Origin: Pseudomonadota bacterium
Lineage (GTDB): Bacteria; Pseudomonadota; Gammaproteobacteria; Burkholderiales; Burkholderiaceae_B
Direction: 5' to 3'
DNA: 64,000 bases
Assembly (NCBI GenBank): GCA_023439305.1
Contig: JAEXOO010000042.1
Coordinates: 60,760-124,759 of the forward strand
Positions within the stretch are counted from its first letter, which is position 1; every line of letters starts with the position of its first letter. This document shows, piece by piece, positions 7,798-15,875 of this stretch. The notes below the pieces were generated by a model, which was given only the letters and a program-made list of their open reading frames with translations, did no database searches and was not told the DNA's origin. The position numbers were made by a program, and so were the translations under genes.

Positions 7798-8220
7798 ATG
7801 GAATGCACAATCGATTGGGGCGGCGCCGACGGCATGCTCTTTATTGCCCGCACGGGCAGCGGCCACGTCACCGCCATGGACGGCGCCCCTGAAGGCGGCG
7901 GCAACAACCTGGCTCCCCGCCCCATGGAAATGCTGCTCACCGGCGCCGGCGGCTGCGCGGCCTACGACGTGGTGCTGATCCTGAAACGTGGCCGCCACGC
8001 CATTACCGGCTGCCAGGTCAAACTGTCGGCAGAACGGGCCGAGACCGACCCTAAAGTCTTCACCCGCATCCATTTCACCTTCGTGGTGACCGGCAAGGAC
8101 CTGCCGCAAGCGGCTGTGGAACGTGCCGTGCAGTTGTCCCACGACAAATACTGCTCAGCCTCCGCCATGTTGGGCAAGACGGCTGAAATCACCTATTCCA
8201 TCGACCTGCAGCAAGCCTGA
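7798..8220 (+). CDS. OsmC/Ohr-family protein
   Basis: A 140-residue protein of the OsmC superfamily, YhfA-like branch: N-terminal strands ending around GNNLAPRPMEMLLTGAGGCAAYDV, the helix with the conserved Cys of GGCAAYDVV, and a second Cys in the SHDKYCSASAML segment near the C-terminus, the pair that acts in peroxide reduction in this superfamily. I chose the ATG at 7798 because AAGGA precedes it; the frame is open upstream to 7714 but that part resembles nothing. Only 7 bp separate it from thyA. The exact substrate is unknown. Confidence 0.88.
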   Translation: MECTIDWGGADGMLFIARTGSGHVTAMDGAPEGGGNNLAPRPMEMLLTGAGGCAAYDVVLILKRGRHAITGCQVKLSAERAETDPKVFTRIHFTFVVTGKDLPQAAVERAVQLSHDKYCSASAMLGKTAEITYSIDLQQA

Positions 8221-8227
8221 GACCGCC

Positions 8228-9028
8228 ATGTCCGCACATCCCTACGAAGACCTGCTGCGCCTGGTCTACACCCAAGGCACCCCCAAGACCGACCGCACCG
8301 GCACCGGCACACGCTCGGTGTTCGGCCACCAGATGCGCTTCGATCTGTCGCAGGGCTTTCCCTTGATCACCACCAAGAAACTGCACACTCGCAGCATCTT
8401 CATTGAACTGCTGTGGTTCCTGCGCGGGGAATCCAATGTGCGCTGGCTGCAAGAGCGTGGCGTGAGCATCTGGGATGAATGGGCGGACGAACAGGGCAAC
8501 CTGGGCCCGGTCTATGGCGTGCAATGGCGCTCCTGGCCCACGCCTGACGGCGGCCATATCGATCAGATCAGCCAGATTGTGGATCAGATACGCCGTAACC
8601 CCGACTCGCGCCGCCTGATCGTGTCGGCCTGGAACGTGGCCGATGTCGGTCAGATGGCTCTGCCGCCCTGCCACGCCCTGTTCCAGTTCTACGTGGCCGA
8701 CGGCAAGCTGTCCTGCCAGCTTTACCAGCGTAGCGCCGACATCTTCCTGGGCGTGCCCTTCAACATCGCCAGCTACGCGCTGCTGACGCACATGGTGGCC
8801 CAGCAATGCGACCTGGAGGTGGGCGATTTCATCTGGACCGGCGGCGACTGCCACTTGTATTCCAACCACTTCGAGCAGGCCGAACTACAGTTGTCGCGCG
8901 AGCCACGCCCCTACCCCACGCTGTCCATCAAGCGCAAGCCCGACAGCCTGTTCGACTACGAATTCGACGACTTCGAAATCCAGAACTACGACCCTCACCC
9001 CCATATCAAGGCCCCCGTCGCCGTATGA
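8228..9028 (+). CDS. thyA: Thymidylate synthase
   Basis: A 266-residue enzyme that methylates dUMP to dTMP with methylene-tetrahydrofolate, giving dihydrofolate. The catalytic Cys is in LPPCHALFQFYV (about 148); the nucleotide-binding QLYQRSADIFLGVPFN follows. The N-terminus DRTGTGTRSVFG carries the phosphate-binding Arg. The C-terminus HPHIKAPVAV is typical. The stop overlaps the start of folA (ATGA), giving the classic thyA-folA coupling in which DHFR recycles the dihydrofolate product. Confidence 0.97.
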   Translation: MSAHPYEDLLRLVYTQGTPKTDRTGTGTRSVFGHQMRFDLSQGFPLITTKKLHTRSIFIELLWFLRGESNVRWLQERGVSIWDEWADEQGNLGPVYGVQWRSWPTPDGGHIDQISQIVDQIRRNPDSRRLIVSAWNVADVGQMALPPCHALFQFYVADGKLSCQLYQRSADIFLGVPFNIASYALLTHMVAQQCDLEVGDFIWTGGDCHLYSNHFEQAELQLSREPRPYPTLSIKRKPDSLFDYEFDDFEIQNYDPHPHIKAPVAV

Positions 9029-9519
9029 CACCGCACCCCGCCATCCGCCTGGTCGTCGCTTACGCGGCCAACCGCTGCATCGGCAAGGACAACGCCCTGC
9101 CCTGGCGCCTTCCTTCCGATCTGCAACACTTCAAGCGCGTCACCATGGGCCTGCCCATCATCATGGGCCGCAAGACCTGGGAATCGCTGGGCCGCCCGCT
9201 GCCAGGCCGCCCCAACCTGGTCATCAGCCGCAACGCCGCCTACGACGCGCCCGGCGCGCAGGTCTACACTGACCTTGACAGCGCGCTGGCCGCCTGCGCC
9301 GATTACGCCACCGTCTGCATCATCGGTGGCGAACAATTGTTCCGCCTGGCGTTGCCCGCGGCCGACGAACTGATCGCCACCGAGATCCATGCCAATGTGG
9401 ACGGCGACACCTTTTTTCCTGAGCTGCCCGCCGCAAACTGGACCCAGACCGAACGTCTGCCCCAGCCTGCCGAAAACGGCCTGGAATTCGACTTCGTCAC
9501 CTATCGGCGCGTTCCATAA
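9025..9519 (+). CDS. folA: Dihydrofolate reductase
   Basis: A 164-residue NADPH-dependent enzyme that regenerates tetrahydrofolate. Family signatures: VVAYAANRCIGKDNALPWRL (substrate and Met20-type loop), the acidic residue of LPSDLQHFK, the NADPH motif IIMGRKTWESLG, PNLVISR, and IIGGEQLFRLALP near the C-terminus. The start codon overlaps the thyA stop by 4 bp. This is the trimethoprim target; nothing in the sequence by itself signals resistance. Confidence 0.96.
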   Translation: MTPHPAIRLVVAYAANRCIGKDNALPWRLPSDLQHFKRVTMGLPIIMGRKTWESLGRPLPGRPNLVISRNAAYDAPGAQVYTDLDSALAACADYATVCIIGGEQLFRLALPAADELIATEIHANVDGDTFFPELPAANWTQTERLPQPAENGLEFDFVTYRRVP

Positions 9520-9675
9520 ACTGGCTCCGCCCGCCCGGCCGGCACCTGCCGGCGATTGACTAGGGTTTGTGCCCAGCGGCGGGCGCTTTCCAGCCGCATC
9601 CAGAAACGACACAATACAGACTGCTTGCTCAGCCAAGCGTCAGGTTTCGTGTGTCTTTCTTTTCTGGAATGCGTC

Positions 9676-11001
9676 ATGATCCGTCCCCCCGCCAGCCCCG
9701 ACCTGTCCTCGCTCTGGATGCCCTTCACGGCCAACCGGCAGTTCAAACAGAACCCCAAGCTTCTGGCCCGCGCCAAAGGCATGTATTACTACACCACGGA
9801 CGGGCGTCCCGTCCTGGACGGCACAGCGGGGCTATGGTGTGTCAATGCCGGACACGGTCGCGCGCACATCATCGAGGCGCTGACGCGCCAGACCATGAAT
9901 CTGGACTATGCGCCCAGCTTCCAGCTAGGACATGAAGACGCCTTTCATGCCGCTCAAGCGGTCGCCCGCTTGATGCCCGACGGCCTGGACCGCATTTTCT
10001 TCACGAACTCCGGCTCTGAATCCGTCGATACCGCCCTGAAGATTGCGCTAGCCTACCATCGTGCCCGTGGACAAGGGCAACGTACCCGTTTCATCGGTCG
10101 CGAGCGCAGCTATCACGGCGTCGGCCTGGGCGGAATTTCCGTCGGCGGCATCGCCGCCAACCGCAAGGCCTTTTCGCCCATGTTGATCCCGGGCGTGGAC
10201 CATCTGCCGCACACCCACAATCTGGAGCACAACGCGTTCAGTCAGGGCCAGCCGGCCTGGGGCGCGCACCTGGCCGATCACCTGGAGCACCTGATCGCCC
10301 TGCACGATGCCAGCAATATCGCCGCCGTGATCGTCGAGCCGCTGGCCGGCTCGACTGGCGTACTGATTCCGCCGCAAGGCTACCTGGAGCGGCTGCGTCA
10401 GATCACCGCCAAGCACGGCATACTGCTGATCTTCGATGAGGTCATCACGGCGTTCGGACGCCTGGGGGACAACACCGCCAGCGAATACTTCCACGTTGTC
10501 CCCGATCTGATCACCCTGGCCAAGGGCATCAGCAATGCCGCCGTGCCCGCGGGCGCCGTCGCCGTGCGCCGCGACATCCACGACACCGTGGTCGAAGCCG
10601 CCAGCCAGGGCATCGAGTTCTTCCATGGCTATACGTTTTCCGCTCATCCGCTGGCCACGGCCGCCATCCTGGCCACACTTGAAATCTATCAGGACGAAGC
10701 CCTATTCCAGCGCGCCCGCCGGCTCAGTCCTTACTTCGAACAAGCAGCCCATTCCCTGCGCGGCAGCCCTCACATCATCGACATCCGCAACCTGGGACTG
10801 GTAGCCGGCATAGAGCTGGCCAGCCGCGTCGGATCGCCCGGCGCGCGCGCTGCCGAAGTCTTCGACGCCTGCTTCGAACAGGGCGTGCTGGTGCGCTACA
10901 CCGGCGATACTATCGCCGTCTCCCCGCCCCTGATCGTGGATCACGAGCAGATCGATCATATTTTCCACACGCTACGCAGCGTGTTGAAGAACGTGCGCTA
11001 G
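9676..11001 (+). CDS. Omega-amino acid:pyruvate aminotransferase (class III, PLP)
   Basis: A 441-residue class III aminotransferase. The N-terminus SLWMPFTANRQFKQNPKLL and GTAGLWCVNAGHGR match the beta-alanine/omega-amino acid:pyruvate transaminase group. PLP-site features: TNSGSESVDTALKIA, the aspartate motif ILLIFDEVITAFGR, and the Schiff-base Lys in LITLAKGISNA (about 287). I chose the ATG at 9676; the upstream frame to 9556 is unlike the family. It would move amino groups from beta-alanine or similar omega-amines to pyruvate. The gene stands alone 156 bp after folA; substrate range cannot be fixed from sequence. Confidence 0.88.
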   Translation: MIRPPASPDLSSLWMPFTANRQFKQNPKLLARAKGMYYYTTDGRPVLDGTAGLWCVNAGHGRAHIIEALTRQTMNLDYAPSFQLGHEDAFHAAQAVARLMPDGLDRIFFTNSGSESVDTALKIALAYHRARGQGQRTRFIGRERSYHGVGLGGISVGGIAANRKAFSPMLIPGVDHLPHTHNLEHNAFSQGQPAWGAHLADHLEHLIALHDASNIAAVIVEPLAGSTGVLIPPQGYLERLRQITAKHGILLIFDEVITAFGRLGDNTASEYFHVVPDLITLAKGISNAAVPAGAVAVRRDIHDTVVEAASQGIEFFHGYTFSAHPLATAAILATLEIYQDEALFQRARRLSPYFEQAAHSLRGSPHIIDIRNLGLVAGIELASRVGSPGARAAEVFDACFEQGVLVRYTGDTIAVSPPLIVDHEQIDHIFHTLRSVLKNVR

Positions 11002-11159
11002 ACCGGAAGAAGCAATAGCCTTTTCAGCCCCTGTCATACTGGGTTTTGAGCAGTTGGACGACATCTTATGGCAAGCCGGGCCAATAAAAGACCTTTATGA
11101 GCCGTTCATAAAGATCGGTCATTATCGGCACATCTTATTGTCGGCACCTACCTGCGTTC

Positions 11160-11187
11160 AAAAAAATGCCTCCCGAAGGAGGCATTC
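11160..11187 (-). terminator. Intrinsic terminator of gcvH
   Basis: Arms AATGCCTCC/GGAGGCATT with loop CGAA, followed on the minus strand by a run of seven T. It lies about 30 bp after the gcvH stop. The remaining intergenic sequence from 11002 holds no other feature that I can see. Confidence 0.85.
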
Positions 11188-11214
11188 GCTTACACCACTT
11201 TCAAGCCTGAACGC

Positions 11215-11589
11215 TTACTCGGCCACGGCCTCGTAACCAGGGCCGTCCAGCAAAGCATTCAGGTCGGCGGGATTGTCGGCCTTGAGCTTGAAGATCCAGG
11301 TGTCGAACGCGGCGTCATTGACCAAGTTAGGCGCATCCGCCAGGGCCTCGTTGAATGCGACTACTTCGCCCGCCACAGGAGCATAGATATCCGAGGCGGC
11401 CTTGACCGACTCCACCACACCGGCAGTTTCCCCGGCAGCCAGGCGCGTGCCGGGCGTGAACTCGCCGACAAACACCAGATCGCCCAATTGATCCTGGGCG
11501 AAATCCGTGATGCCGACCAGCACCACATCACCTTCGGTCTTGGCCCACTCGTGGGTGGCCACATATTTTCTGTCGTCAGGTAGCTGCAT
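11215..11589 (-). CDS. gcvH: Glycine cleavage system H protein
   Basis: A 124-residue lipoyl carrier protein of the glycine cleavage system. The lipoyl-lysine motif is ESVKAASDIYAP (Lys about 63-65), preceded by ATHEWAKTEGDVVLVGITDFAQ and followed by GEVVAFNEALADAP, all standard. GAGGGG precedes the ATG. Unlike the usual gcvT-gcvH-gcvP order, neither partner is adjacent: the next gene upstream on this strand is a BaiN-like flavoprotein 71 bp away. The protein may act with GcvT/P encoded elsewhere, or as a lipoyl relay. Confidence 0.96.
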   Translation of the reverse strand: MQLPDDRKYVATHEWAKTEGDVVLVGITDFAQDQLGDLVFVGEFTPGTRLAAGETAGVVESVKAASDIYAPVAGEVVAFNEALADAPNLVNDAAFDTWIFKLKADNPADLNALLDGPGYEAVAE

Positions 11590-11660
11590 ATGCCCCTCTC
11601 AAAAACAAATAAGCAAAGATCCTGGTGCCGGCCCTGATTCAGGCCGAGCGCATCCCTGCA

Positions 11661-12893
11661 CTATAAACCGCGCGCCGGATCGGCGCTGAGCGAACGCGCG
11701 CATGCCGCCGCCGATGCCCAGGCCCACTGGAAGTTATAGCCGCCCAGCCAGCCGGTGACATCCACCGCTTCCCCAATGAAGAACAGGCCCGGCACCTTGC
11801 GGGCCTCCATGCTCTTCTGATTGAGTTCGCGCGTGTCCACCCCGCCGCTCATGACTTCGGCCTTCTTATAACCGGCCGTGCCGCTGGGCTTGAGCTGCCA
11901 GTCGTTGATGACCTGCCCCACCGTGCGCAGCACGCGGTCAGGCAAATCCGCCAGGCGCTGCTGCCCCACGCCCTTGGGCAGGAGATCAGACGTATCCAGC
12001 CATTGCTCCACCAGGCGCCGCGGCCACAAGGTCGAAAGCACGGTCACCAACAGTTGGCGATTACCAGGCTTGAGATCCAGCAATTGCTGGCCGATATCCT
12101 GTCCTGGCGCCAAGTCGATGCTGATGCCCTCGCCCGACTTCCAATAGCTGGAGATCTGCAGAATGCCCGGCCCCGACAGGCCGCGATGCGTGAACAGCAG
12201 ATCTTCCAGAAAGGTCTGGCGCTGCTTGCCGGCGCCGGTGCCGACCTCGACCTCCAGCGCCATGCCGCTGAGGGACGAGAACGGCTTCCAGTCGCGCCCG
12301 TCGAAGGTCAAAGGCACCAGGGCGGGATGCGGCTCGACGACTTTCAGGCCGAAATGGCGCGCCACGCGCAACGCGTAGTCCGTGGAGCCCAACTGGGGAA
12401 TCGCCATGCCGCCGGTGGCAATGACTACCTGCCGGGCCTCCAACTCGCCGTGGCTGGTGTGCAGCACGAAGCCGGCGTCACTGCGGCCGATGGACTGCAC
12501 CGAGCAAGGCATGCGCCAGGACACCTGCCCTTTCAGGCACTCCTGACGCAGCATCTGGATAATCGATTCGCTGGAGTCGTCACAGAACAGCTGGCCTTTG
12601 TGCTTCTCGTGAAAGCCAATATTGTAGGATCGCACCAGCTCCAGAAAATCCCGAGGCGTGTAGGCCGCCAGGGCAGAACGGCAGAAATGCGGGTTCTGCG
12701 AAATGAAGTTTTCCGGGGATGTGCCCGTGTTGGTGAAATTGCAGCGCCCGCCACCGGAAATACGGATTTTCTCGGCCAGTTTTTCCGCGTGGTCGATCAG
12801 TACGACCCGCAGGCCTCGCTGGCCGGCAATACTGGCGGCCAGCATGCCGGCCGCCCCTGCGCCGATAACGGCGACGTCAAAAAAAGGTATCAC
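11661..12893 (-). CDS. HI0933/BaiN-family NAD(P)/FAD-dependent oxidoreductase
   Basis: A 410-residue flavoprotein. The N-terminal dinucleotide-binding motif VAVIGAGAAGMLAA is followed by EKIRISGGGRCNFTNTG, the family hallmark. VIATGGMAIPQLGSTDYALR and LFTHRGLSGPGILQISSYW are the central signatures, and MSGGVDTRELNQKSMEA plus GEAVDVTGWLGGYNFQWAWASA close the FAD site. Members are widely annotated as aminoacetone oxidase or BaiN-like, but the real substrate is unknown in most bacteria. The start is a GTG at 12893, 6 bp from the end of the decarboxylase gene, so coupled expression is likely. Confidence 0.88.
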   Translation of the reverse strand: MIPFFDVAVIGAGAAGMLAASIAGQRGLRVVLIDHAEKLAEKIRISGGGRCNFTNTGTSPENFISQNPHFCRSALAAYTPRDFLELVRSYNIGFHEKHKGQLFCDDSSESIIQMLRQECLKGQVSWRMPCSVQSIGRSDAGFVLHTSHGELEARQVVIATGGMAIPQLGSTDYALRVARHFGLKVVEPHPALVPLTFDGRDWKPFSSLSGMALEVEVGTGAGKQRQTFLEDLLFTHRGLSGPGILQISSYWKSGEGISIDLAPGQDIGQQLLDLKPGNRQLLVTVLSTLWPRRLVEQWLDTSDLLPKGVGQQRLADLPDRVLRTVGQVINDWQLKPSGTAGYKKAEVMSGGVDTRELNQKSMEARKVPGLFFIGEAVDVTGWLGGYNFQWAWASAAACARSLSADPARGL

Positions 12894-12899
12894 GCTGAT

Positions 12900-15173
12900 T
12901 TACTCGCTGGCCTCGGATTCACGCACGCAATCGACGTAATAACGGGGCAGACCGTCCGGGCCGATGTCTTGGGCCAGGCCGTGCACATAGGTTTCAAAGC
13001 CGGGGAAACGGGCATTGAATTCGCGGGCGAACTGCAGATATTCCACGATGCGCGAATTGAAGCGCTCGCCGGGAATCAACAGCGGGATGCCAGGCGGATA
13101 AGGCGTAAGCAGCACGCCGGTGACGCGACCTTCCAGTTCGTCGATACCGACGCGTTCGATTTCGCGGTGTGCCATCTTGGCATAAGCGTCGGACGGCTTC
13201 ATGGCCGGCACCATGTCGCTCAGGTAGACCTCGGTCGTCAGGCGAGCCAGATCGTACTTGTGATAGGCCTCGTGGATCTGTTGGCACAGGTCGCGCAAGC
13301 CCATGCGCTCGTACGTTGGCTGCGCCTTGCAGAAATCCGGCAAAATGCGCCACATGGGCTGATTGCGGTCGTAGTCGTCCTTGAACTGCTGCAACGCCGT
13401 CAGCAATGTGTTCCAACGGCCCTTAGTGATGCCGATGGTAAACAGGATGAAGAAAGAATACAGACCAGTTTTCTCGACCACCACACCATGTTCGGCCAGA
13501 TACTTGGACACCAGGGCGGCGGGAATGCCGTGCTCCGCAAACGTGCCGGAGATATCCAGACCGGGGGTGATCACGGTGGCCTTGACCGGGTCCAGCATAT
13601 TGAAGCCGGCCGGCAGCTTGCCGAAACCATGCCATTCGGCACCCGAGCGCAGGATCCAGTCGTCGCGATCGCCTATGCCTTCTTCAGGCAGGCGGTCCGG
13701 CCCCCAGACCTTAAACCACCAATCGCTCTCGCCGTATTCACTGGATACCTTGCGCATGGCGCGGCGAAAGTCCATGGCCTCACGGATGCTTTCCTCGACC
13801 AGCGCCGTGCCTCCGGGTGGCTCCATCATGGCAGCGGCCACATCGCAGGACGCAATAATGGCGTACTGCGGGCTGGTGCTGGTGTGCATCAGGTAGGCTT
13901 CGTTGAAGACGTTGCGATCCAACTGACGGCTTTCCGCATCCTGCACCGTGATCTGGGAGGCCTGGGACAGGCCCGCCAGCATCTTGTGTGTGGAATGCGT
14001 GGCGTAGATCATGGTGTCCTTGCTGCGCGGACGATCAGCGCCGATGGCGTGCATGTCGTGGTAGAAATCATGGAAAGCCGCGTGCGGCAGCCAGGCTTCG
14101 TCGAAATGCAGGGTGTCGATTTCCGAGTCCAGCGTGTCCTTGATCATCTCGACGTTGTAGATGACCCCATCGTAGGTCGACTGGGTCAGCGTCAGGATGC
14201 GCGGCTTCTTGTTCTTGGCATTGCGCGCGAACGGATTGGCCTCGATCTTGCGGCGGATGTTGTCGGGGTGGAACTCATCCTGCGGAATGGGGCCGATAAT
14301 GCCCAGGTGATTGCGCGTGGGGCGCAGGAACACCGGAATGGCGCCCGTCATGGTGATGGCGTGCAGAATGGACTTGTGACAGTTGCGGTCCACCACCACC
14401 ACGTCGTCGTTGGCCACATTGGCATGCCAGACGATCTTGTTGGACGTAGATGTGCCGTTGGTGACGAAGAAGCAGTGATCCGCATGGAAAATACGGGCGG
14501 CGTTGCGCTCGGCCTCGGCCACCGGGCCGGTGTGGTCCAGCAGTTGGCCCAGTTCGTCGACGGCGTTGCAGACGTCGGCGCGCAGCATGTTTTCGCCAAA
14601 GAACTGGTGGAACATCTGGCCCACCGGACTTTTCAGGAAGGCCACGCCGCCCGAATGCCCGGGACAGTGCCAGGAATACGACCCGTCCGAGGCGTAGTCC
14701 ACCAACTCGCGGAAAAACGGCGGCGCCAAGCCGTCCAGGTAGGCGCGCGCCTCGCGGATGATGTGTCGGGCCACGAACTCGGGCGTGTCCTCGAACATGT
14801 GGATGAAGCCATGCAGCTCGCGCAGAATATCGTTGGGGATATGCTGCGAGGTACGCGTTTCCCCGTACAGGTAGATGGGGATGTCCTCGTTGCGGAATCG
14901 CAGCTCGCCGATGAAAGAGCGCAGGTTCTTGATGGCGTAGGCGACATCCTCCGGGTCGTCCACGTCGAATTCCTCATCGTCGATCGACAGGATGAAGGCG
15001 CTCGCGCGGCTTTGCTGCTGCGCAAAAGAACTAAGGTCACCATAACTGGTGACCCCGAGAACCTCAACGCCTTCGGCCTCTATCGCGGAGGCCAGGGCTC
15101 GGATGCCCAGGCCTGACGCGTTTTCGGAGCGGTAGTCTTCGTCGATGATGACGATGGGAAAACGAAACTTCAT
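12900..15173 (-). CDS. Arginine/lysine/ornithine decarboxylase (fold type I, PLP)
   Basis: A 757-residue PLP enzyme with the layout of inducible basic amino acid decarboxylases: N-terminal response-regulator-like wing domain (KFRFPIVIIDEDYRSE...), PLP core, C-terminal domain. The cofactor Lys lies in ATHSTHKMLAGLSQ (about 385); FHFDEAW-like text is present as TLHFDEAWLPHAAFHDF and SWHCPGHSGG matches the N-terminal core. AGGAG precedes the ATG at 15173; the frame extends upstream into dcd and is not used. The product would be agmatine, cadaverine or putrescine; the substrate is not decided by sequence reading, with arginine or lysine most likely. Confidence 0.9.
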   Translation of the reverse strand: MKFRFPIVIIDEDYRSENASGLGIRALASAIEAEGVEVLGVTSYGDLSSFAQQQSRASAFILSIDDEEFDVDDPEDVAYAIKNLRSFIGELRFRNEDIPIYLYGETRTSQHIPNDILRELHGFIHMFEDTPEFVARHIIREARAYLDGLAPPFFRELVDYASDGSYSWHCPGHSGGVAFLKSPVGQMFHQFFGENMLRADVCNAVDELGQLLDHTGPVAEAERNAARIFHADHCFFVTNGTSTSNKIVWHANVANDDVVVVDRNCHKSILHAITMTGAIPVFLRPTRNHLGIIGPIPQDEFHPDNIRRKIEANPFARNAKNKKPRILTLTQSTYDGVIYNVEMIKDTLDSEIDTLHFDEAWLPHAAFHDFYHDMHAIGADRPRSKDTMIYATHSTHKMLAGLSQASQITVQDAESRQLDRNVFNEAYLMHTSTSPQYAIIASCDVAAAMMEPPGGTALVEESIREAMDFRRAMRKVSSEYGESDWWFKVWGPDRLPEEGIGDRDDWILRSGAEWHGFGKLPAGFNMLDPVKATVITPGLDISGTFAEHGIPAALVSKYLAEHGVVVEKTGLYSFFILFTIGITKGRWNTLLTALQQFKDDYDRNQPMWRILPDFCKAQPTYERMGLRDLCQQIHEAYHKYDLARLTTEVYLSDMVPAMKPSDAYAKMAHREIERVGIDELEGRVTGVLLTPYPPGIPLLIPGERFNSRIVEYLQFAREFNARFPGFETYVHGLAQDIGPDGLPRYYVDCVRESEASE

Positions 15174-15183
15174 TCCAGAACTC

Positions 15184-15747
15184 CTAGGTACGGGGCAAGG
15201 TGACGCCCAGTTGACCCTGATATTTGCCGCCGCGGTCGCGGTACGACACTTCGCAGACTTCGTCGCTTTCGAAGAACAGCATCTGCGCGCATCCTTCACC
15301 GGCGTAGATCTTGGCCGGCAGCGGCGTGGTGTTGGAAAACTCCAGCGTCACATGGCCTTCCCATTCGGGTTCCAGGGGCGTGACGTTGACGATAATGCCG
15401 CAGCGCGCATACGTACTTTTGCCCAGGCACATGGTCAGAACGCTGCGCGGAATACGGAAGTATTCAACCGTGCGGGCCAGCGCGAACGAGTTGGGCGGGA
15501 TAATGCAGACATCGCCCTCGAAATCGACAAAGGACTTCTCGTCAAAGGCCTTGGGATCCACGATGGTCGAATTGATATTGGTGAAAATCTTGAATTCGTT
15601 GGCGCAACGCACATCGTAGCCATAGCTGCTGGTGCCATAGCTGACGATACGCTGTCCGTTCACGCTGCGCACCTGGCCGGCCTCGAAGGGTTCAATCATG
15701 CCTTCGGCAGCAGCCCGCCGAATCCAACGGTCGCTTTTGATACTCAT
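15184..15747 (-). CDS. dcd: dCTP deaminase
   Basis: A 187-residue trimeric enzyme making dUTP from dCTP for thymidylate synthesis. The family text is clear: MSIKSDRWI, GTSSYGYDVRCANEFKIF, the catalytic Glu within VTPLEPEWEGHVTLEFSNTT (about 137), and YAGEGCAQMLFFE. The length matches the 185-190 norm. It ends 10 bp before the start of the decarboxylase gene. It works upstream of ThyA (8228-9028) in the same pathway, although the two are not in one operon. Confidence 0.96.
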   Translation of the reverse strand: MSIKSDRWIRRAAAEGMIEPFEAGQVRSVNGQRIVSYGTSSYGYDVRCANEFKIFTNINSTIVDPKAFDEKSFVDFEGDVCIIPPNSFALARTVEYFRIPRSVLTMCLGKSTYARCGIIVNVTPLEPEWEGHVTLEFSNTTPLPAKIYAGEGCAQMLFFESDEVCEVSYRDRGGKYQGQLGVTLPRT

Positions 15748-15842
15748 AGGAAATTAGCCGCCTTAAATCAGTAACCGGGTATTTTATCGTTTACAGACTA
15801 CCGTGATTCACACGACGCGCAAAAACGACATTCATGCGCGCA

Positions 15843-15868
15843 GCGCGCCCGTTTCCCGGCGGGCGCGC
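15843..15868. terminator. GC-rich hairpin after tamB, no U-tract
   Basis: Arms GCGCGCCCG/CGGGCGCGC (9 bp) around an 8-base loop, 8 bp after the tamB stop on the minus strand. No T-run follows; it separates tamB from dcd. The remaining bases to 15747 hold nothing recognisable. Confidence 0.45.
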
Positions 15869-15875
15869 CTTCCGT

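Noticed and set aside
12003..15116. Plus-strand open frame of more than 1000 codons opposite the flavoprotein and decarboxylase genes
   Set aside because: It lies antisense to two clear enzymes. Its length results from GC-rich codon bias, and its sequence is a low-complexity mix of Gln, His, Arg and Gly without any domain.
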